DNA of 64,000 nt from Streptomyces spirodelae (GTDB taxonomy: Bacteria; Actinomycetota; Actinomycetes; Streptomycetales; Streptomycetaceae). The notes under the pieces were generated by a model. That model was not told where the DNA came from and searched no databases. It worked only from the letters and a program-made list of their open reading frames with translations. The stretch covers positions 78,915-142,914 of the forward strand of contig NZ_JAFFZN010000022.1 of assembly GCF_017676385.1 (NCBI RefSeq), given 5' to 3'. The position numbers were made by a program, and so were the translations under genes. This document shows positions 37,723 through 46,382 of this stretch, in pieces; position 1 is the first letter of the stretch, and every line of letters begins with the position of its first letter.

Positions 37723-38217
37723 TCAGCAGCCCCGCTCGTAGTCGGCTATCGCGGCGACCTTCTCCGCCGAGGCCGAGCCCTCGTCGAAGCGCTGGTCCAG
37801 CCACTCGTCCACCAATGTGCGGGCCAGTTCCAGACCGATCACGCGCTGCCCGAAACACAGCACCTGTGCGTTGTTGCTGAGCACGGAGCGCTGTACGGAG
37901 TAGCTGTCGTGCGCGGTGACGGCCCGGATACCGGGGACCTTGTTGGCGCTGATGGCCACGCCGAGCCCGGTGCCGCAGATCAGCAGCGCACGATCGGCCT
38001 CCCCGTCGGCGACACGGCGGGCCGCCTCCACGGCGACGTGCGGATAGGCCCGGTCGATGTCCGAGCCGGCGCCGTCGACCCCGACATCGGTGACCTCGGC
38101 CACGCGGGCGTCGCCCAGCAGGTCCTTCTTGAGGGCTTCCTTGTAGTCGAGACCCGCGTTGTCGCAGCCCACCACGATCCGGAAGGGCCGGCGGGGCGCT
38201 GCGGGGGTGCTGCTCAT
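37723..38217 (-). CDS. RpiB/LacAB-family sugar-phosphate isomerase
   Basis: Aldose-ketose isomerase of 164 residues. VVGCDNAGLDYKEALKKDL, DRALLICGTGLGVAISANKV and the segment AHDSYSVQRSVLSNNAQVLC carry the active-site residues of the ribose-5-phosphate isomerase B/LacAB family. Last gene of the catabolic operon after a fused dihydroxyacetone-type kinase. In mycobacteria, RpiB-like DerI2/EryI proteins beside such kinases turn D-erythrulose 4-phosphate into D-erythrose 4-phosphate; a similar role here is inference. Housekeeping pentose-phosphate isomerisation would not explain its place in this operon. Confidence 0.85.
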   Translation of the reverse strand: MSSTPAAPRRPFRIVVGCDNAGLDYKEALKKDLLGDARVAEVTDVGVDGAGSDIDRAYPHVAVEAARRVADGEADRALLICGTGLGVAISANKVPGIRAVTAHDSYSVQRSVLSNNAQVLCFGQRVIGLELARTLVDEWLDQRFDEGSASAEKVAAIADYERGC

Positions 38218-38268
38218 GGTGCGTTCCTCCTGGTGACGACGGGGTGGCGGGGCGGCGGGGCGAGAGGG

Positions 38269-40071
38269 TCAGCGGGGGCGTACGGTCTCGGCCAGCGCGC
38301 CCAGGACCAGCGCCAGCGACATGGCGCCCGGGTCCGGGGTGCCGACGCTGCGCTCGGCGAGCGGCCTGGCGCGGCCCAGCTTCGGGCGCAGCCCAGCGGT
38401 GGCCTCGGCGGCGGTACGGGCCGCTCCGGCCGCCGCTGTGAGCGCCTCGGCGGGCGGAGCCCCCGCCTCCAGCCGCTCCTCGAAGGCGGTCACGAACGGG
38501 GCGAGCGCGTCCACGAGGGTCTTGTCGCCGGGTGCGGCCTTGCCGAGCGAGGTGACGGCCTCCAGCGCGGCACGGGCGCCGGCCGCCAGCTCGGCGGGCG
38601 CGGGGGCGCGGTCGGCGGGGAGCGCGGTACCGAAGGCGCGCAGGCCGGCGCCCCACAGCGCCCCCGAGGTGCCGCCCGCCTCGGCGGCCCAGGCGTCCGC
38701 GGCCGCGCCCAGCAACGCGCCCGGTGCCGCGCTGGTGACCTGCGCTTTCTCGGCGGCGGCGAGCGCCGCGTCCACGCCCTTGCACATGCCGCGCCCGTGG
38801 TCCCCGTCCCCGGCGACGGCGTCGAGGCGACCGAGGTCCTCCTCGTGCTCGTGCAGCAGCGTGTGGGCCGCTTGGAGGGCACGCACGACGGTGTCGGCGG
38901 TGGTGACCGCCTCGCCGGTTGCGGCGGCGGGCTCGTCGGCCGTCCGGGTGGCGGCTGCCGGGGTGGCGGCCGTCCGGGCGGTCGTCGTCGCCGTGGCGCC
39001 CACCGGGGCCGAGGCCGTGCGCTGGGCAGGCACCGATCCGACGGTGCCCTGGCCCTCGGGGGCGAGGACGCCGCGGCGGAACGCGGGGGTGTCGGCAGGG
39101 GCGAGCCAGAGCCGTTCCAGCTCGTCGTCCAGCCAGGTGACGGTCAGCGAGCAGCCCGCCATGTCCAGCGAGGTGACCAGCTCGCCCACCTCGGGGCGTA
39201 CCAGCTCCAGCCCCGCCTCGGTGAGCAGCCGCTGCACCGACGCCCACAGGACGTACAGCTCCTCGTACTTGGTGGCGCCCAGGCCGTTGAGCAGTACCGC
39301 GACCCGGCGGTCCGCCGCTGCTTGTTCGGGCCGCTCGGCCAGCAGCCCCTCCACCAGGGTGCGGGCCAGCTCCTCGGCGCTGGTCAGCTCGCTCTCGCTG
39401 ACGCCGGGTTCGCCGTGGATGCCCAGGCCGAGACCCAGCTTGCCCTCCGGGACGGTGAACAGCGGCTCCCGCTGACCGGGCAGGGTGCACCCCGCGAAGG
39501 CCACACCGAGCGAGCGGGTACGGGCGTTGGTGTGCTCGGCGATGCGGACCACCTCGTCCAGGTCCGCGCCCTCCTCGGCCGCCGCGGAGGCCGTCTTGTA
39601 GACGGTGAAGCCGCCCGCGATCCCGCGCCGCCGGTCCGCCTCAGCCGTGGGCGCGCTGGCGATGTCGTCGGTGACGGCGAAGCAGCGGGCCGGTATGCCC
39701 TCGGCGGTCAGCCGCTGCGCCGCCTGGCCGAAGTTGATGACGTCGCCCGCGTAGTTGCCGAACAGGAACAGTACGCCCGCGCCGGTCTCGGCCTCCGTCG
39801 CCACGGAGTGCGCCTGTGCGGCGGAAGGTGAGGTGAAGACATTGCCGATCACCGAGCCGTCGGCGAACCCGTCACCGACCACCCCGCAGAAGGCGGGGTA
39901 GTGGCCGGAGCCGCCGCCGGTGAGCACGGCGACCTTCGCGGTGCCGGGCCGGCGGGCCCGTACGACGCCGCCTCCGCCCGGGACGGCGCGGACGTGCTCG
40001 GGGTGGGCCGCGACGAAGCCTTGGACCATGTCCTCGGTGAAGCGGGCCGGGTCGTTGCAGATGCGGGTCAT
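38269..40071 (-). CDS. Fused dihydroxyacetone/erythrulose-type kinase (DhaK-DhaL)
   Basis: ATP-dependent ketose kinase of 600 residues. Residues 1 to 330 are the DhaK domain with the glycine-rich loop TGGGSGHYPAFCGVVGDGF and the His that forms the hemiaminal with substrate in GLGLGIHGEPG (His 219). A 60-residue Ala/Thr linker leads to the DhaL ATP-binding domain with the Mg-binding DAVAGDGDHGRGM. Both active sites are intact. Single-chain DAK kinases phosphorylate dihydroxyacetone, D- or L-erythrulose; the RpiB-like partner downstream favours a four-carbon ketose. It lies 37 bases after the FGGY kinase gene. Confidence 0.87.
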   Translation of the reverse strand: MTRICNDPARFTEDMVQGFVAAHPEHVRAVPGGGGVVRARRPGTAKVAVLTGGGSGHYPAFCGVVGDGFADGSVIGNVFTSPSAAQAHSVATEAETGAGVLFLFGNYAGDVINFGQAAQRLTAEGIPARCFAVTDDIASAPTAEADRRRGIAGGFTVYKTASAAAEEGADLDEVVRIAEHTNARTRSLGVAFAGCTLPGQREPLFTVPEGKLGLGLGIHGEPGVSESELTSAEELARTLVEGLLAERPEQAAADRRVAVLLNGLGATKYEELYVLWASVQRLLTEAGLELVRPEVGELVTSLDMAGCSLTVTWLDDELERLWLAPADTPAFRRGVLAPEGQGTVGSVPAQRTASAPVGATATTTARTAATPAAATRTADEPAAATGEAVTTADTVVRALQAAHTLLHEHEEDLGRLDAVAGDGDHGRGMCKGVDAALAAAEKAQVTSAAPGALLGAAADAWAAEAGGTSGALWGAGLRAFGTALPADRAPAPAELAAGARAALEAVTSLGKAAPGDKTLVDALAPFVTAFEERLEAGAPPAEALTAAAGAARTAAEATAGLRPKLGRARPLAERSVGTPDPGAMSLALVLGALAETVRPR

Positions 40072-40108
40072 ATGGGCTCCAGCAGTGTGTTGTCACCCCG
40101 GGCGCGGG

Positions 40109-41563
40109 TCACCAGGAGCGGCGGGCTGTTTCCAAGGTGTCGAGGTAGCGGTGGTAGCCGTCTTCGTAGAAGGCGACCGCCTCGTCGTCGGCGCGGGCGA
40201 CCCGGCCCTCGGCGGCGGCGCCGAAGCCCTCGGCCGCGACGCCCAGCGCACGCCAGGCGACCCGTGCGGCGCCGCGGATGCCCACGGCGTCCTCCCGCAC
40301 ATGGACGTCCCGACCGAGTACGCCGGCGAAGATGCGCCCCCACTCGCCGGAGCGGGCTCCCCCGCCGCAGGCGGTGACGGCGCCGTCGACGCCGAGGGTC
40401 TCCAGGCAGTGCCGCGCCGAGTACGCGACGGCCTCGCACAGGGCGCGCACCAGGTCGGCGCGGCCGGTCAGGGGCGAGAGCCCGTCGAGGCGGCCGCGGG
40501 CGCGGGCGTCCACGAAGGGCGCACGCTCGCCGCTGGTGGACAGGAAGGGCAGGGCAGTGACCCCGGCGGCGCCGTACGGGGACTGGGCCAGCAGCGCGTC
40601 GAGTTCCTCGATGCGCACGCCGAGCATGCCCAGCAGCCAGTCGAGTCCTGCGGTGCCGATCATCGCGGGCATCACCCGCAGATACCGGTCCTGGTAGGGG
40701 GTGGCCAGGATCATGCCTGCCGCCTCGTCCCCCGCGCCCGGCGCCGGGTCGTCGCTGAGCACCTGGCAGGCCAGGGTGGTGCCGATGATGAGGTTGCCCT
40801 CGCCCACCCGCTCCAGGCCCGAGCCGAAGCCACAGGCCGGGATGTCGAACGGGCCGGCGCTGACCGGCAGCCCGGCGGGCAGCCCCAGCTCAGCCGCTAC
40901 CTTGGGCAGCAGGCCGAACAGCGCCCCGGGCGGCGCGGGTTCGGCCAGCAGCCCCCGCCAGCGGCCCAGCCCGCACAGCTCCAGCGCCTCGTCGTCGTAG
41001 GTACGCCGTGCCACGTCCAGGAACGGCACCGAGGCGTCGGAGGCGTCCACGGTCCGCTCGCCGGTGAAGCGCTGGGCGATGGCGTCGACGCAGTACCCGG
41101 CCACATCGGCGGCTTCCAGCCGCTCGGGCTCGTGTGCGGCCAGATGGGCGAGAAGCGGCCCGGCGGCGCCCGGGAACATGCCCGCTCCGGTGCGCCGGTG
41201 CACCTCCTGCGCTGTGCCGTCGGCGGCCCACTTGTCCAGGACGGGGGCCGCGCGGCCGTCCATCCAGGACAGTGCGCGGCCCACCGGGCGGCCGTGCGCG
41301 TCCCGCAGCCACAGGCCGTCGCCCTGGCCGGTCAGCGCCAGCGCCTCGATCGGCTCGTGGGGGTCGAGCTGCGCGGCGTCGGCGACCGCTGCCCGTACGA
41401 CGGTGACGACCGTGCCGATGACCTCGTCCATGTCCTGCTCGACGCGGTTGCCCGGCAGCGTGTACAGCGTGCTGCGGGCCTCGTGCGCGGGGGTGGTGCG
41501 CCCGTCGCGCGCGATGAGCTGGGCCTTGGTGACCGAGGTACCGACGTCGACCCCGACGATCAC
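40109..41563 (-). CDS. FGGY-family carbohydrate kinase
   Basis: Sugar or polyol kinase of 484 residues. The first phosphate motif is IVGVDVGTSVTKAQLI, the second nucleotide site is LIIGTTLAC, and the C-terminal adenosine segment is TACGGGARSGEWGRIFAGVL. SWMDGRAAPVL and the FGGY substrate region suggest a xylulose/erythritol-kinase-like member, but the substrate cannot be read from sequence. GTG at 41563 overlaps the dehydrogenase stop as GTGA. A second kinase in the same operon as the DhaK-DhaL protein is unusual. Confidence 0.83.
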   Translation of the reverse strand: MIVGVDVGTSVTKAQLIARDGRTTPAHEARSTLYTLPGNRVEQDMDEVIGTVVTVVRAAVADAAQLDPHEPIEALALTGQGDGLWLRDAHGRPVGRALSWMDGRAAPVLDKWAADGTAQEVHRRTGAGMFPGAAGPLLAHLAAHEPERLEAADVAGYCVDAIAQRFTGERTVDASDASVPFLDVARRTYDDEALELCGLGRWRGLLAEPAPPGALFGLLPKVAAELGLPAGLPVSAGPFDIPACGFGSGLERVGEGNLIIGTTLACQVLSDDPAPGAGDEAAGMILATPYQDRYLRVMPAMIGTAGLDWLLGMLGVRIEELDALLAQSPYGAAGVTALPFLSTSGERAPFVDARARGRLDGLSPLTGRADLVRALCEAVAYSARHCLETLGVDGAVTACGGGARSGEWGRIFAGVLGRDVHVREDAVGIRGAARVAWRALGVAAEGFGAAAEGRVARADDEAVAFYEDGYHRYLDTLETARRSW

Positions 41564-42651
41564 GACTGCCGCCCTCCCCCGGCGCCCCCGGTGGTCTCGA
41601 ACACCTCCGGGTTAACGACGAACTCGGGGCGCTCGCCGCGCAGGTGGGCGGCCGCCTGTGCCGCGGTGATGGCAGCGGCGCGGTCGGCGGTCTGCCGGGT
41701 GGCGCCCGCCAGGTGCGGGGTGGTGATGACGTTCGGCGCGCGGTGCAGCGGCCAGTCGGCGGGCGGCGGCTCGACGTCGTAGACGTCCAGTGCCAGCGCG
41801 CCCAGGTGGCCGGACTCCAGCATCGCGGGCAGCGGACCGTAGTCCATCAGTTCGCCGCGCGCCGAGTTGACGAGCACCGCGCCCTTGGGCAGCAGCTTGA
41901 GGTTGTCGGCGTTCAGCATGTGCCGGGTCTCGTCGGTGACGCGGGCGTGCAGGCTGACGACCGAGCTGCGGCGCAGCAGCTCCTCCAGCGCCACCAGTTC
42001 CACGCCGTCGGCGGCCGCCTTGGCCTGGTCGGCGTAGGGATCGGCGACCAGCACCTTCGAGCCGAAGGCGCGCAGCACCCGGGCGACGATCGCTCCGATG
42101 GCTCCGTAGCCGACGAGCCCGACCGTGGTGCCGTCCAGCTCGATCCCGGCGTTCTCGATGGCGTAGTAGTCGCCGCGCCAGGTGCCCTTCTTCAGCTCCG
42201 CGTCGGAGGCGGGGATACGGCGCAGCGCGGCCAGCATCAGCCCGAGCGCGAACTCGGCGGCGGCCGCCGCGTTGCGGCCGGGGGTGAAGGTGACCGGGAT
42301 ACCGGCGCGGGTGGCCGCCGCCACGTCCACGTTCACCGGGCCGCCGCGGGCCACCGCGATCAGCTTCAGGTGCGGGGCCTCGCGGATGACGCGGTCGGTG
42401 AACGGCGCCATCTGGATCAGCGCTACCTCGGCGTCGCCGAGCGCTTCGAGCAGCTCGTCCTCGGTGCCGCTGGCCTCCTTGACGTTGCCGACGGGGCCGA
42501 AGGGGGTGTGCGGCCAGGGCGTGGTCTGGGTACGGAAGTCCAGCGCGGTGCCCGGCGCCGCACCCTTGAGCGCGTCGACGAAGAGCTGGGGGGCGATGAA
42601 GTGGTCGCCCGAGGCCAGCACCTTGACCGGGTCCGCTGTCGGGTCCGTCAT
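41560..42651 (-). CDS. D-2-hydroxyacid dehydrogenase family protein
   Basis: NAD-dependent dehydrogenase of 363 residues. The Rossmann motif is TVGLVGYGAIGAIVARVLRA, the catalytic Arg is in LVNSARGELMD, the Glu in VEPPPADWPLH and the His in ITTPHLAGATRQ. These are the complete catalytic residues of the 2-hydroxyacid dehydrogenase family. The substrate is unknown; family neighbours handle glycerate, phosphoglycerate and erythronate phosphate. It overlaps the HAD gene and the kinase gene by 4 bases each, so the three products are probably made in fixed ratio. Confidence 0.86.
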   Translation of the reverse strand: MTDPTADPVKVLASGDHFIAPQLFVDALKGAAPGTALDFRTQTTPWPHTPFGPVGNVKEASGTEDELLEALGDAEVALIQMAPFTDRVIREAPHLKLIAVARGGPVNVDVAAATRAGIPVTFTPGRNAAAAAEFALGLMLAALRRIPASDAELKKGTWRGDYYAIENAGIELDGTTVGLVGYGAIGAIVARVLRAFGSKVLVADPYADQAKAAADGVELVALEELLRRSSVVSLHARVTDETRHMLNADNLKLLPKGAVLVNSARGELMDYGPLPAMLESGHLGALALDVYDVEPPPADWPLHRAPNVITTPHLAGATRQTADRAAAITAAQAAAHLRGERPEFVVNPEVFETTGGAGGGRQS

Positions 42652-43349
42652 GCCGGGTCACCTTCCTTGAGGCCGTCCTTGCGCTGGGCACCGTCGCCGA
42701 GCCGCGAGAGCAGGAAACGGCGTACGTCGTCGTGGTCGCTCGCCGAGTGCGCGGCACCCGCCAGCGCGTCCGCGGCCGGCGGATAGCCGGGGTTGGGGAT
42801 GGCGACGACCGTCATCCCGGCCGCCGCGGCGGCACGCAGCCCGTTGCTGGAGTCCTCGACCGCCAGGCAGTCGGCCGCGGGGACGCCGAGCTTCTCGGCG
42901 GCCGCGAGGTAGACGTCCGGGCTGGGCTTCCCGCGCGGGACCTCGGCGCTGGAGACGGTGGCCTTGAAGTGGTGGTCGACTCCATGGTGCGCGAGGACGG
43001 CGTCGATCACGCGGCGCGGCGCGGACGAGGCGAGCGCGATGGGGCCGCGTGCGGCCGTCTGGGCGATCATCTCGCGCGCTCCGGGCAGCAGCCCGATCTC
43101 ACCGTCCTCCAGAGCCTTGATCATGCCGTCCACGACGGTGCGCTCGGTGTCGGCGGCGCTGTCGCCGGCCCCGGCGAACCCGGTGAGGAAGGCGGCCCAC
43201 TCGGGCGCGCTCATACCCTGGCAGCTCTTGGTCTGCTCTGGCCCCCACTGCTTGCCGCGCTCCGCGGCGAACGCGGTCCACAGCCGCTCCCAGAGATGCT
43301 CGCTCTCGACGAGCACTCCGTCCATGTCAAACACCACTGCATCGGCCAC
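42648..43349 (-). CDS. HAD-family phosphatase (beta-phosphoglucomutase-like)
   Basis: HAD-superfamily hydrolase of 233 residues with motif I FDMDGVLVESE (nucleophile Asp 8 and general acid Asp 10), motif II in LASSAPRRVIDAVL, Lys in PRGKPSPDVYL and motif IV in AVEDSSNGLRAA. A helical cap follows motif I, as in subfamily I. Likely removes a phosphate from a pathway intermediate or relieves sugar-phosphate stress. First gene of the minus-strand operon and divergent from the DeoR regulator; an AT-rich promoter region with TAAC/GTTA half-sites lies in front. Confidence 0.86.
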   Translation of the reverse strand: MADAVVFDMDGVLVESEHLWERLWTAFAAERGKQWGPEQTKSCQGMSAPEWAAFLTGFAGAGDSAADTERTVVDGMIKALEDGEIGLLPGAREMIAQTAARGPIALASSAPRRVIDAVLAHHGVDHHFKATVSSAEVPRGKPSPDVYLAAAEKLGVPAADCLAVEDSSNGLRAAAAAGMTVVAIPNPGYPPAADALAGAAHSASDHDDVRRFLLSRLGDGAQRKDGLKEGDPA

Positions 43350-43383
43350 GGCCGGAACTCCTCACCTTCGGCTCCCAGCAAAT

Positions 43384-43400
43384 TAACACTGGTTTTGTTA
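43384..43400 (-). promoter_or_regulatory. Candidate DeoR operator before the catabolic operon
   Basis: TAAC (43384-43387) and GTTA (43397-43400) face each other in a rare AT-rich patch; on the coding strand the site reads GATAACAAAACC. The same TAACAAA core recurs before the transporter gene, 1 kb away. Confidence 0.42.
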
Positions 43401-43487
43401 TCTGTCACTCATGGACTGATACGCACACCAGCAGCGATGTGAGACTTCCGCCCTCCGGGGGCCGGGAGGCGCCGTACGGGGTGCAGG

Positions 43488-44282
43488 ATGGTCCGTATGA
43501 CCGCCCACTCAGCAGCGCGCCTCACGCGCCAGAAGCGTCAGCAGCAGATCGTCGACCACGTGCTGGCCAAGGGCGACGCCTCGGTGGCGGAGCTGACGGA
43601 GCTGACCGGCGTCAGCGTGATGACCGTGCACCGGGACATCGCCGAGCTCGCCGACCGCGGCATCCTGCGCAAGTACCACGGAGGCGTCTCGGCGCAGCCC
43701 TCCACCGTCTTCGAGTCCAGCTCCGACTTCCGGCTGCACGCGCACACCGGCGAGAAGGAGGCGCTGGCCAGGGCCGCGCTGGAGTTCGTGACGCCAGGAA
43801 TGTCGCTGATGCTGGACGACTCGACCACCGCGCTGGCCTTCGCGAAGCTGCTGCCACAGGTGGGGCCGCTGACCGTGGTGACCAACTACCGGCTGATCAC
43901 CGAGGAGCTGCGGCCCGTCGAGGACGTACGGCTGATCAGCATCGGCGGCGAGTACTCGCGCACCCACGACTCGTGGATCGGGCTCTCGGCCCTGGAGATG
44001 ATCAAGAGCTTCTCGGTGGACCTGACCGTCGTCTCCACCTCCGCCATCACCGGCACCATGACCTACCACCAGGAACAGGAGATCGTCGCCCTCAAGCGCG
44101 CGATGCGGGAGGCCGGCTCGGTGAGCGTGCTGCTGATGGACCACAGCAAGGTCGGCCGCAGCGCCCTGCACCGGCTGGACCCGGTGAGCGCCTTCGACCA
44201 TGTGCTGCTCAGCGGGCCGGTGGAGGACGAGCTGGTGGCGGAGATGGGGAAGCTGACGCAGGTGCGGGTGGTGCAGCCGTAA
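43488..44282 (+). CDS. DeoR-family transcriptional regulator
   Basis: Sugar-phosphate-sensing repressor of 264 residues. The N-terminal DeoR HTH is RQQQIVDHVLAKGDASVAEL then VSVMTVHRDIAELADRGILR, and the C-terminal DeoRC sensor domain has LDDSTTALAFAKLL, SIGGEYSRTHDSWIG and VLLMDHSKVGR. ATG at 43488 is taken; ATG at 43497 (MTAHSAAR) is also possible since GCAGGA is better spaced for it. It lies between the divergent catabolic operon and the transporter gene and probably controls both. Confidence 0.9.
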   Translation: MVRMTAHSAARLTRQKRQQQIVDHVLAKGDASVAELTELTGVSVMTVHRDIAELADRGILRKYHGGVSAQPSTVFESSSDFRLHAHTGEKEALARAALEFVTPGMSLMLDDSTTALAFAKLLPQVGPLTVVTNYRLITEELRPVEDVRLISIGGEYSRTHDSWIGLSALEMIKSFSVDLTVVSTSAITGTMTYHQEQEIVALKRAMREAGSVSVLLMDHSKVGRSALHRLDPVSAFDHVLLSGPVEDELVAEMGKLTQVRVVQP

Positions 44283-44374
44283 CCCTTCCCGGCGGGGCAG
44301 CCCCTCAGCGGCCGCGCGGCGTCCCGCCCGGCGGCAAGCGCGGCGCACGGTGCAGCGCACGGCGCAGCCGTCCT

Positions 44375-44412
44375 GTTACCGCCTAACGACCCAGGCCGTT
44401 ATTTTTAACAAA
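44375..44412 (+). promoter_or_regulatory. Candidate DeoR operators before the transporter gene
   Basis: Two inverted pairs, GTTA-N5-TAAC (44375-44387) and GTTA-TTTT-TAAC (44398-44409), start 23 bases apart in a rare AT-rich stretch; the second runs into TAACAAA. Similar half-sites stand before the divergent operon. Confidence 0.48.
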
Positions 44413-44487
44413 GCTCTTGATATTTCTCGCAGTCGGGCTGAGTATCTGCGGTGCACCAACTGGTTACCTCAGAGCGGAGGCCCCCCG

Positions 44488-45810
44488 ATGACGGATCCAG
44501 CGACCCGAGCCCCTGACAGAGGGCTACTCGATCGCATAGGGCTGCCGAAACCCCTGGTTCTCGGATACATCGGCGTACTGCTGTTCATGATCGGTGACGG
44601 GGTCGAGAGCGGATTCATCGCGCCGTACATGGCCGACCACGGAGCGGGCACCGACGTCAAGGCCGGCTATGTCATCACCGTCTACGGCGTCGCCGTGATG
44701 CTGGCCTCCTGGTTCTCCGGCGCGCTCTCCGAGGTGTGGGGTCCGCGCACGGTGATGTGGGTGGGCCTGGGCATCTGGGCGGTCTTCGACGCGCTCTACC
44801 TGGTCTTCGCGCTCGGCACCGAGAACTACCCGATGATGCTGATCCTCTACGGCATCCGCGGCTTCGGCTATCCGCTCTTCGCCTTCGGCTTCCTCGTGTG
44901 GATCACCGGCAGCGCTCCCAAGGCCCGGCTCGGCACTGCCGTGGGCTGGTTCTACTTCGCCTTCACCGGCGGCCTGCCCACCCTCGGTTCCCTGTGGTCC
45001 AGCTTCACCATCCCCGCCATCGGTGAGATGGGCACCCTGTGGACCGCGCTCGGCCTCATTCTGCTCGGGGGAGCCGTCGCGCTGGTCGGCGCCAAGGGAC
45101 GGGAGGGCGGCGACCGGCTGGCCGACCCCGACGTCACCACCGGTCAGTCGCTCTTCAACAGCGTCTCGATCATCTGGACCCACCCGCGCGTCCTGGTCGG
45201 CTGCCTGGTGCGGATCATCAACACCGCACCCGAGTTCGGCATGCTCGTCTATCTGCCGCGGATCTTCTCCGACGACGTCGGCTTCGGCACCGACAAGTGG
45301 CTCCAATTGCTGGCGATCATCTACGGCACCAACATCTTCTTCAACCTGATCTTCGGGGCCGTCTCCGACAAGATCGGCTGGCGGACCACCATCGCCACGT
45401 TCGGCGCCTTCGGCTGTGCCGTCAGCGTGACAGTGCTCTACTTCGTGCCCACCTGGCTCGGCCCGGACTACTACTGGGTCGCCGTGCTCGCCGGCATGCT
45501 GTACGGCGCCACGCTGGCCGGTTTCGTCCCCATCTCCGCGCTGATCCCGAACATGGCACCCGAGAACAAGGGCGGCGCGATGGCCCTCCTCAACCTCGGT
45601 GCGGGCGGGGCCGCCTTCGTCGGCCCGGCCGTCGCCTCGCTGTTCCTCCCGCTGGTGGGAGCGGGCGGCGTGACCATCGTCTTCCTGGTGCTGTACCTGG
45701 TCGCCATGGTGCTGACGTTCTTCCTCAAGATGCCGGAGGAACAGGGCGGCTCCGCTGCTCCGGCCAGCCCCTCCCCCACCGGTAAGAGCTCGGCCCCCAC
45801 ACCGGCTTAG
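44488..45810 (+). CDS. MFS polyol permease-family transporter
   Basis: Twelve-helix major facilitator of 440 residues, likely a proton-coupled uptake system. GDGVESGFIAPYMADHGAG, TVYGVAVMLASWFSGALSEV and the GPRTVMWVGLGIW loop match the polyol permease family that contains the ribitol and D-arabitol carriers RbtT and DalT of enteric bacteria. ATG at 44488 has GCGGAGG 7 bases upstream. A sugar alcohol or ketose is therefore the expected cargo of the island. A strong terminator follows. Confidence 0.85.
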   Translation: MTDPATRAPDRGLLDRIGLPKPLVLGYIGVLLFMIGDGVESGFIAPYMADHGAGTDVKAGYVITVYGVAVMLASWFSGALSEVWGPRTVMWVGLGIWAVFDALYLVFALGTENYPMMLILYGIRGFGYPLFAFGFLVWITGSAPKARLGTAVGWFYFAFTGGLPTLGSLWSSFTIPAIGEMGTLWTALGLILLGGAVALVGAKGREGGDRLADPDVTTGQSLFNSVSIIWTHPRVLVGCLVRIINTAPEFGMLVYLPRIFSDDVGFGTDKWLQLLAIIYGTNIFFNLIFGAVSDKIGWRTTIATFGAFGCAVSVTVLYFVPTWLGPDYYWVAVLAGMLYGATLAGFVPISALIPNMAPENKGGAMALLNLGAGGAAFVGPAVASLFLPLVGAGGVTIVFLVLYLVAMVLTFFLKMPEEQGGSAAPASPSPTGKSSAPTPA

Positions 45811-45840
45811 CCCCTTCTCGCGGGGGCCTGCGGGAGGGAG

Positions 45841-45887
45841 CACGACGGCGGTCGGCGGGAGCGAAACGCCCACTGACCGCCGTCGTG
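45841..45887. terminator. Bidirectional terminator transporter / DUF3224 gene
   Basis: A 13-bp perfect stem CACGACGGCGGTC/GACCGCCGTCGTG around a loop of about 21 bases, between converging genes. Confidence 0.78.
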
Positions 45888-45915
45888 TTCGTGTGTCGCG
45901 CGGGGCCGCCGGGCC

Positions 45916-46329
45916 TCAGCCCCGCAGCTCGTAGGAGAAGGTCACCTTCACCTCGTTCTCCCCCTCACGCACTTCGAACCCTCCCGTACCGGACAGACCG
46001 GCGAGGTCGCCCGTACCCGAGCCCGGAACCACCTCGAAGGTGCAGCGGATGACGCCCTCCTCGTCGAAGGTGCCCTTCTGGTGGACGACGAAGGTGCCCG
46101 CGTGGCCGTCGACCGACCCGGTCAGCAGCTCCATTCCGCAGAAGGAGCCGTACTTCCCGGTGGTGTAGGTCAACAGGTACTGGCAGGTGGTGCCCTCAGC
46201 CTCGATGCCGCCGCTGTAGTTGTTGACGATGGCTGCGTGCGCCAGCCGGGGGCCGCGGTCGGCTTCGGTGACGTTCTCCTCGTCCCAGGACGAGACGGTG
46301 AAAGCGGCGTCGGTGGACTGCTGGGTCAT
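45916..46329 (-). CDS. DUF3224-type protein
   Basis: Small protein of 137 residues resembling the DUF3224 family, a lipocalin-like beta barrel of unknown function. FTVSSWDEENVTEADRGPRL at the start, then AEGTTCQYLLTY, GHAGTFVVHQKGTFDEEG and GDLAGLSGTGGFE are family-typical. ATG at 46329 gives MTQQSTDAAFTV; an earlier in-frame start would add sequence that reads through a decayed regulator. Genes of this family usually lie beside a WYL/YafY-type regulator, of which only a tail remains here. Confidence 0.85.
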   Translation of the reverse strand: MTQQSTDAAFTVSSWDEENVTEADRGPRLAHAAIVNNYSGGIEAEGTTCQYLLTYTTGKYGSFCGMELLTGSVDGHAGTFVVHQKGTFDEEGVIRCTFEVVPGSGTGDLAGLSGTGGFEVREGENEVKVTFSYELRG

Positions 46330-46382
46330 GTGAGGTGGCCTTTCACTGCGCTTGCTGTTCGACTGCGGACCGGCAATCCTTC

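Noticed and set aside
37439..39490. Continuous minus-strand frame through the csp region and the rpiB-like gene
   Set aside because: Out of phase with the RpiB-like and DhaK-DhaL proteins, low complexity, and crosses a strong terminator.
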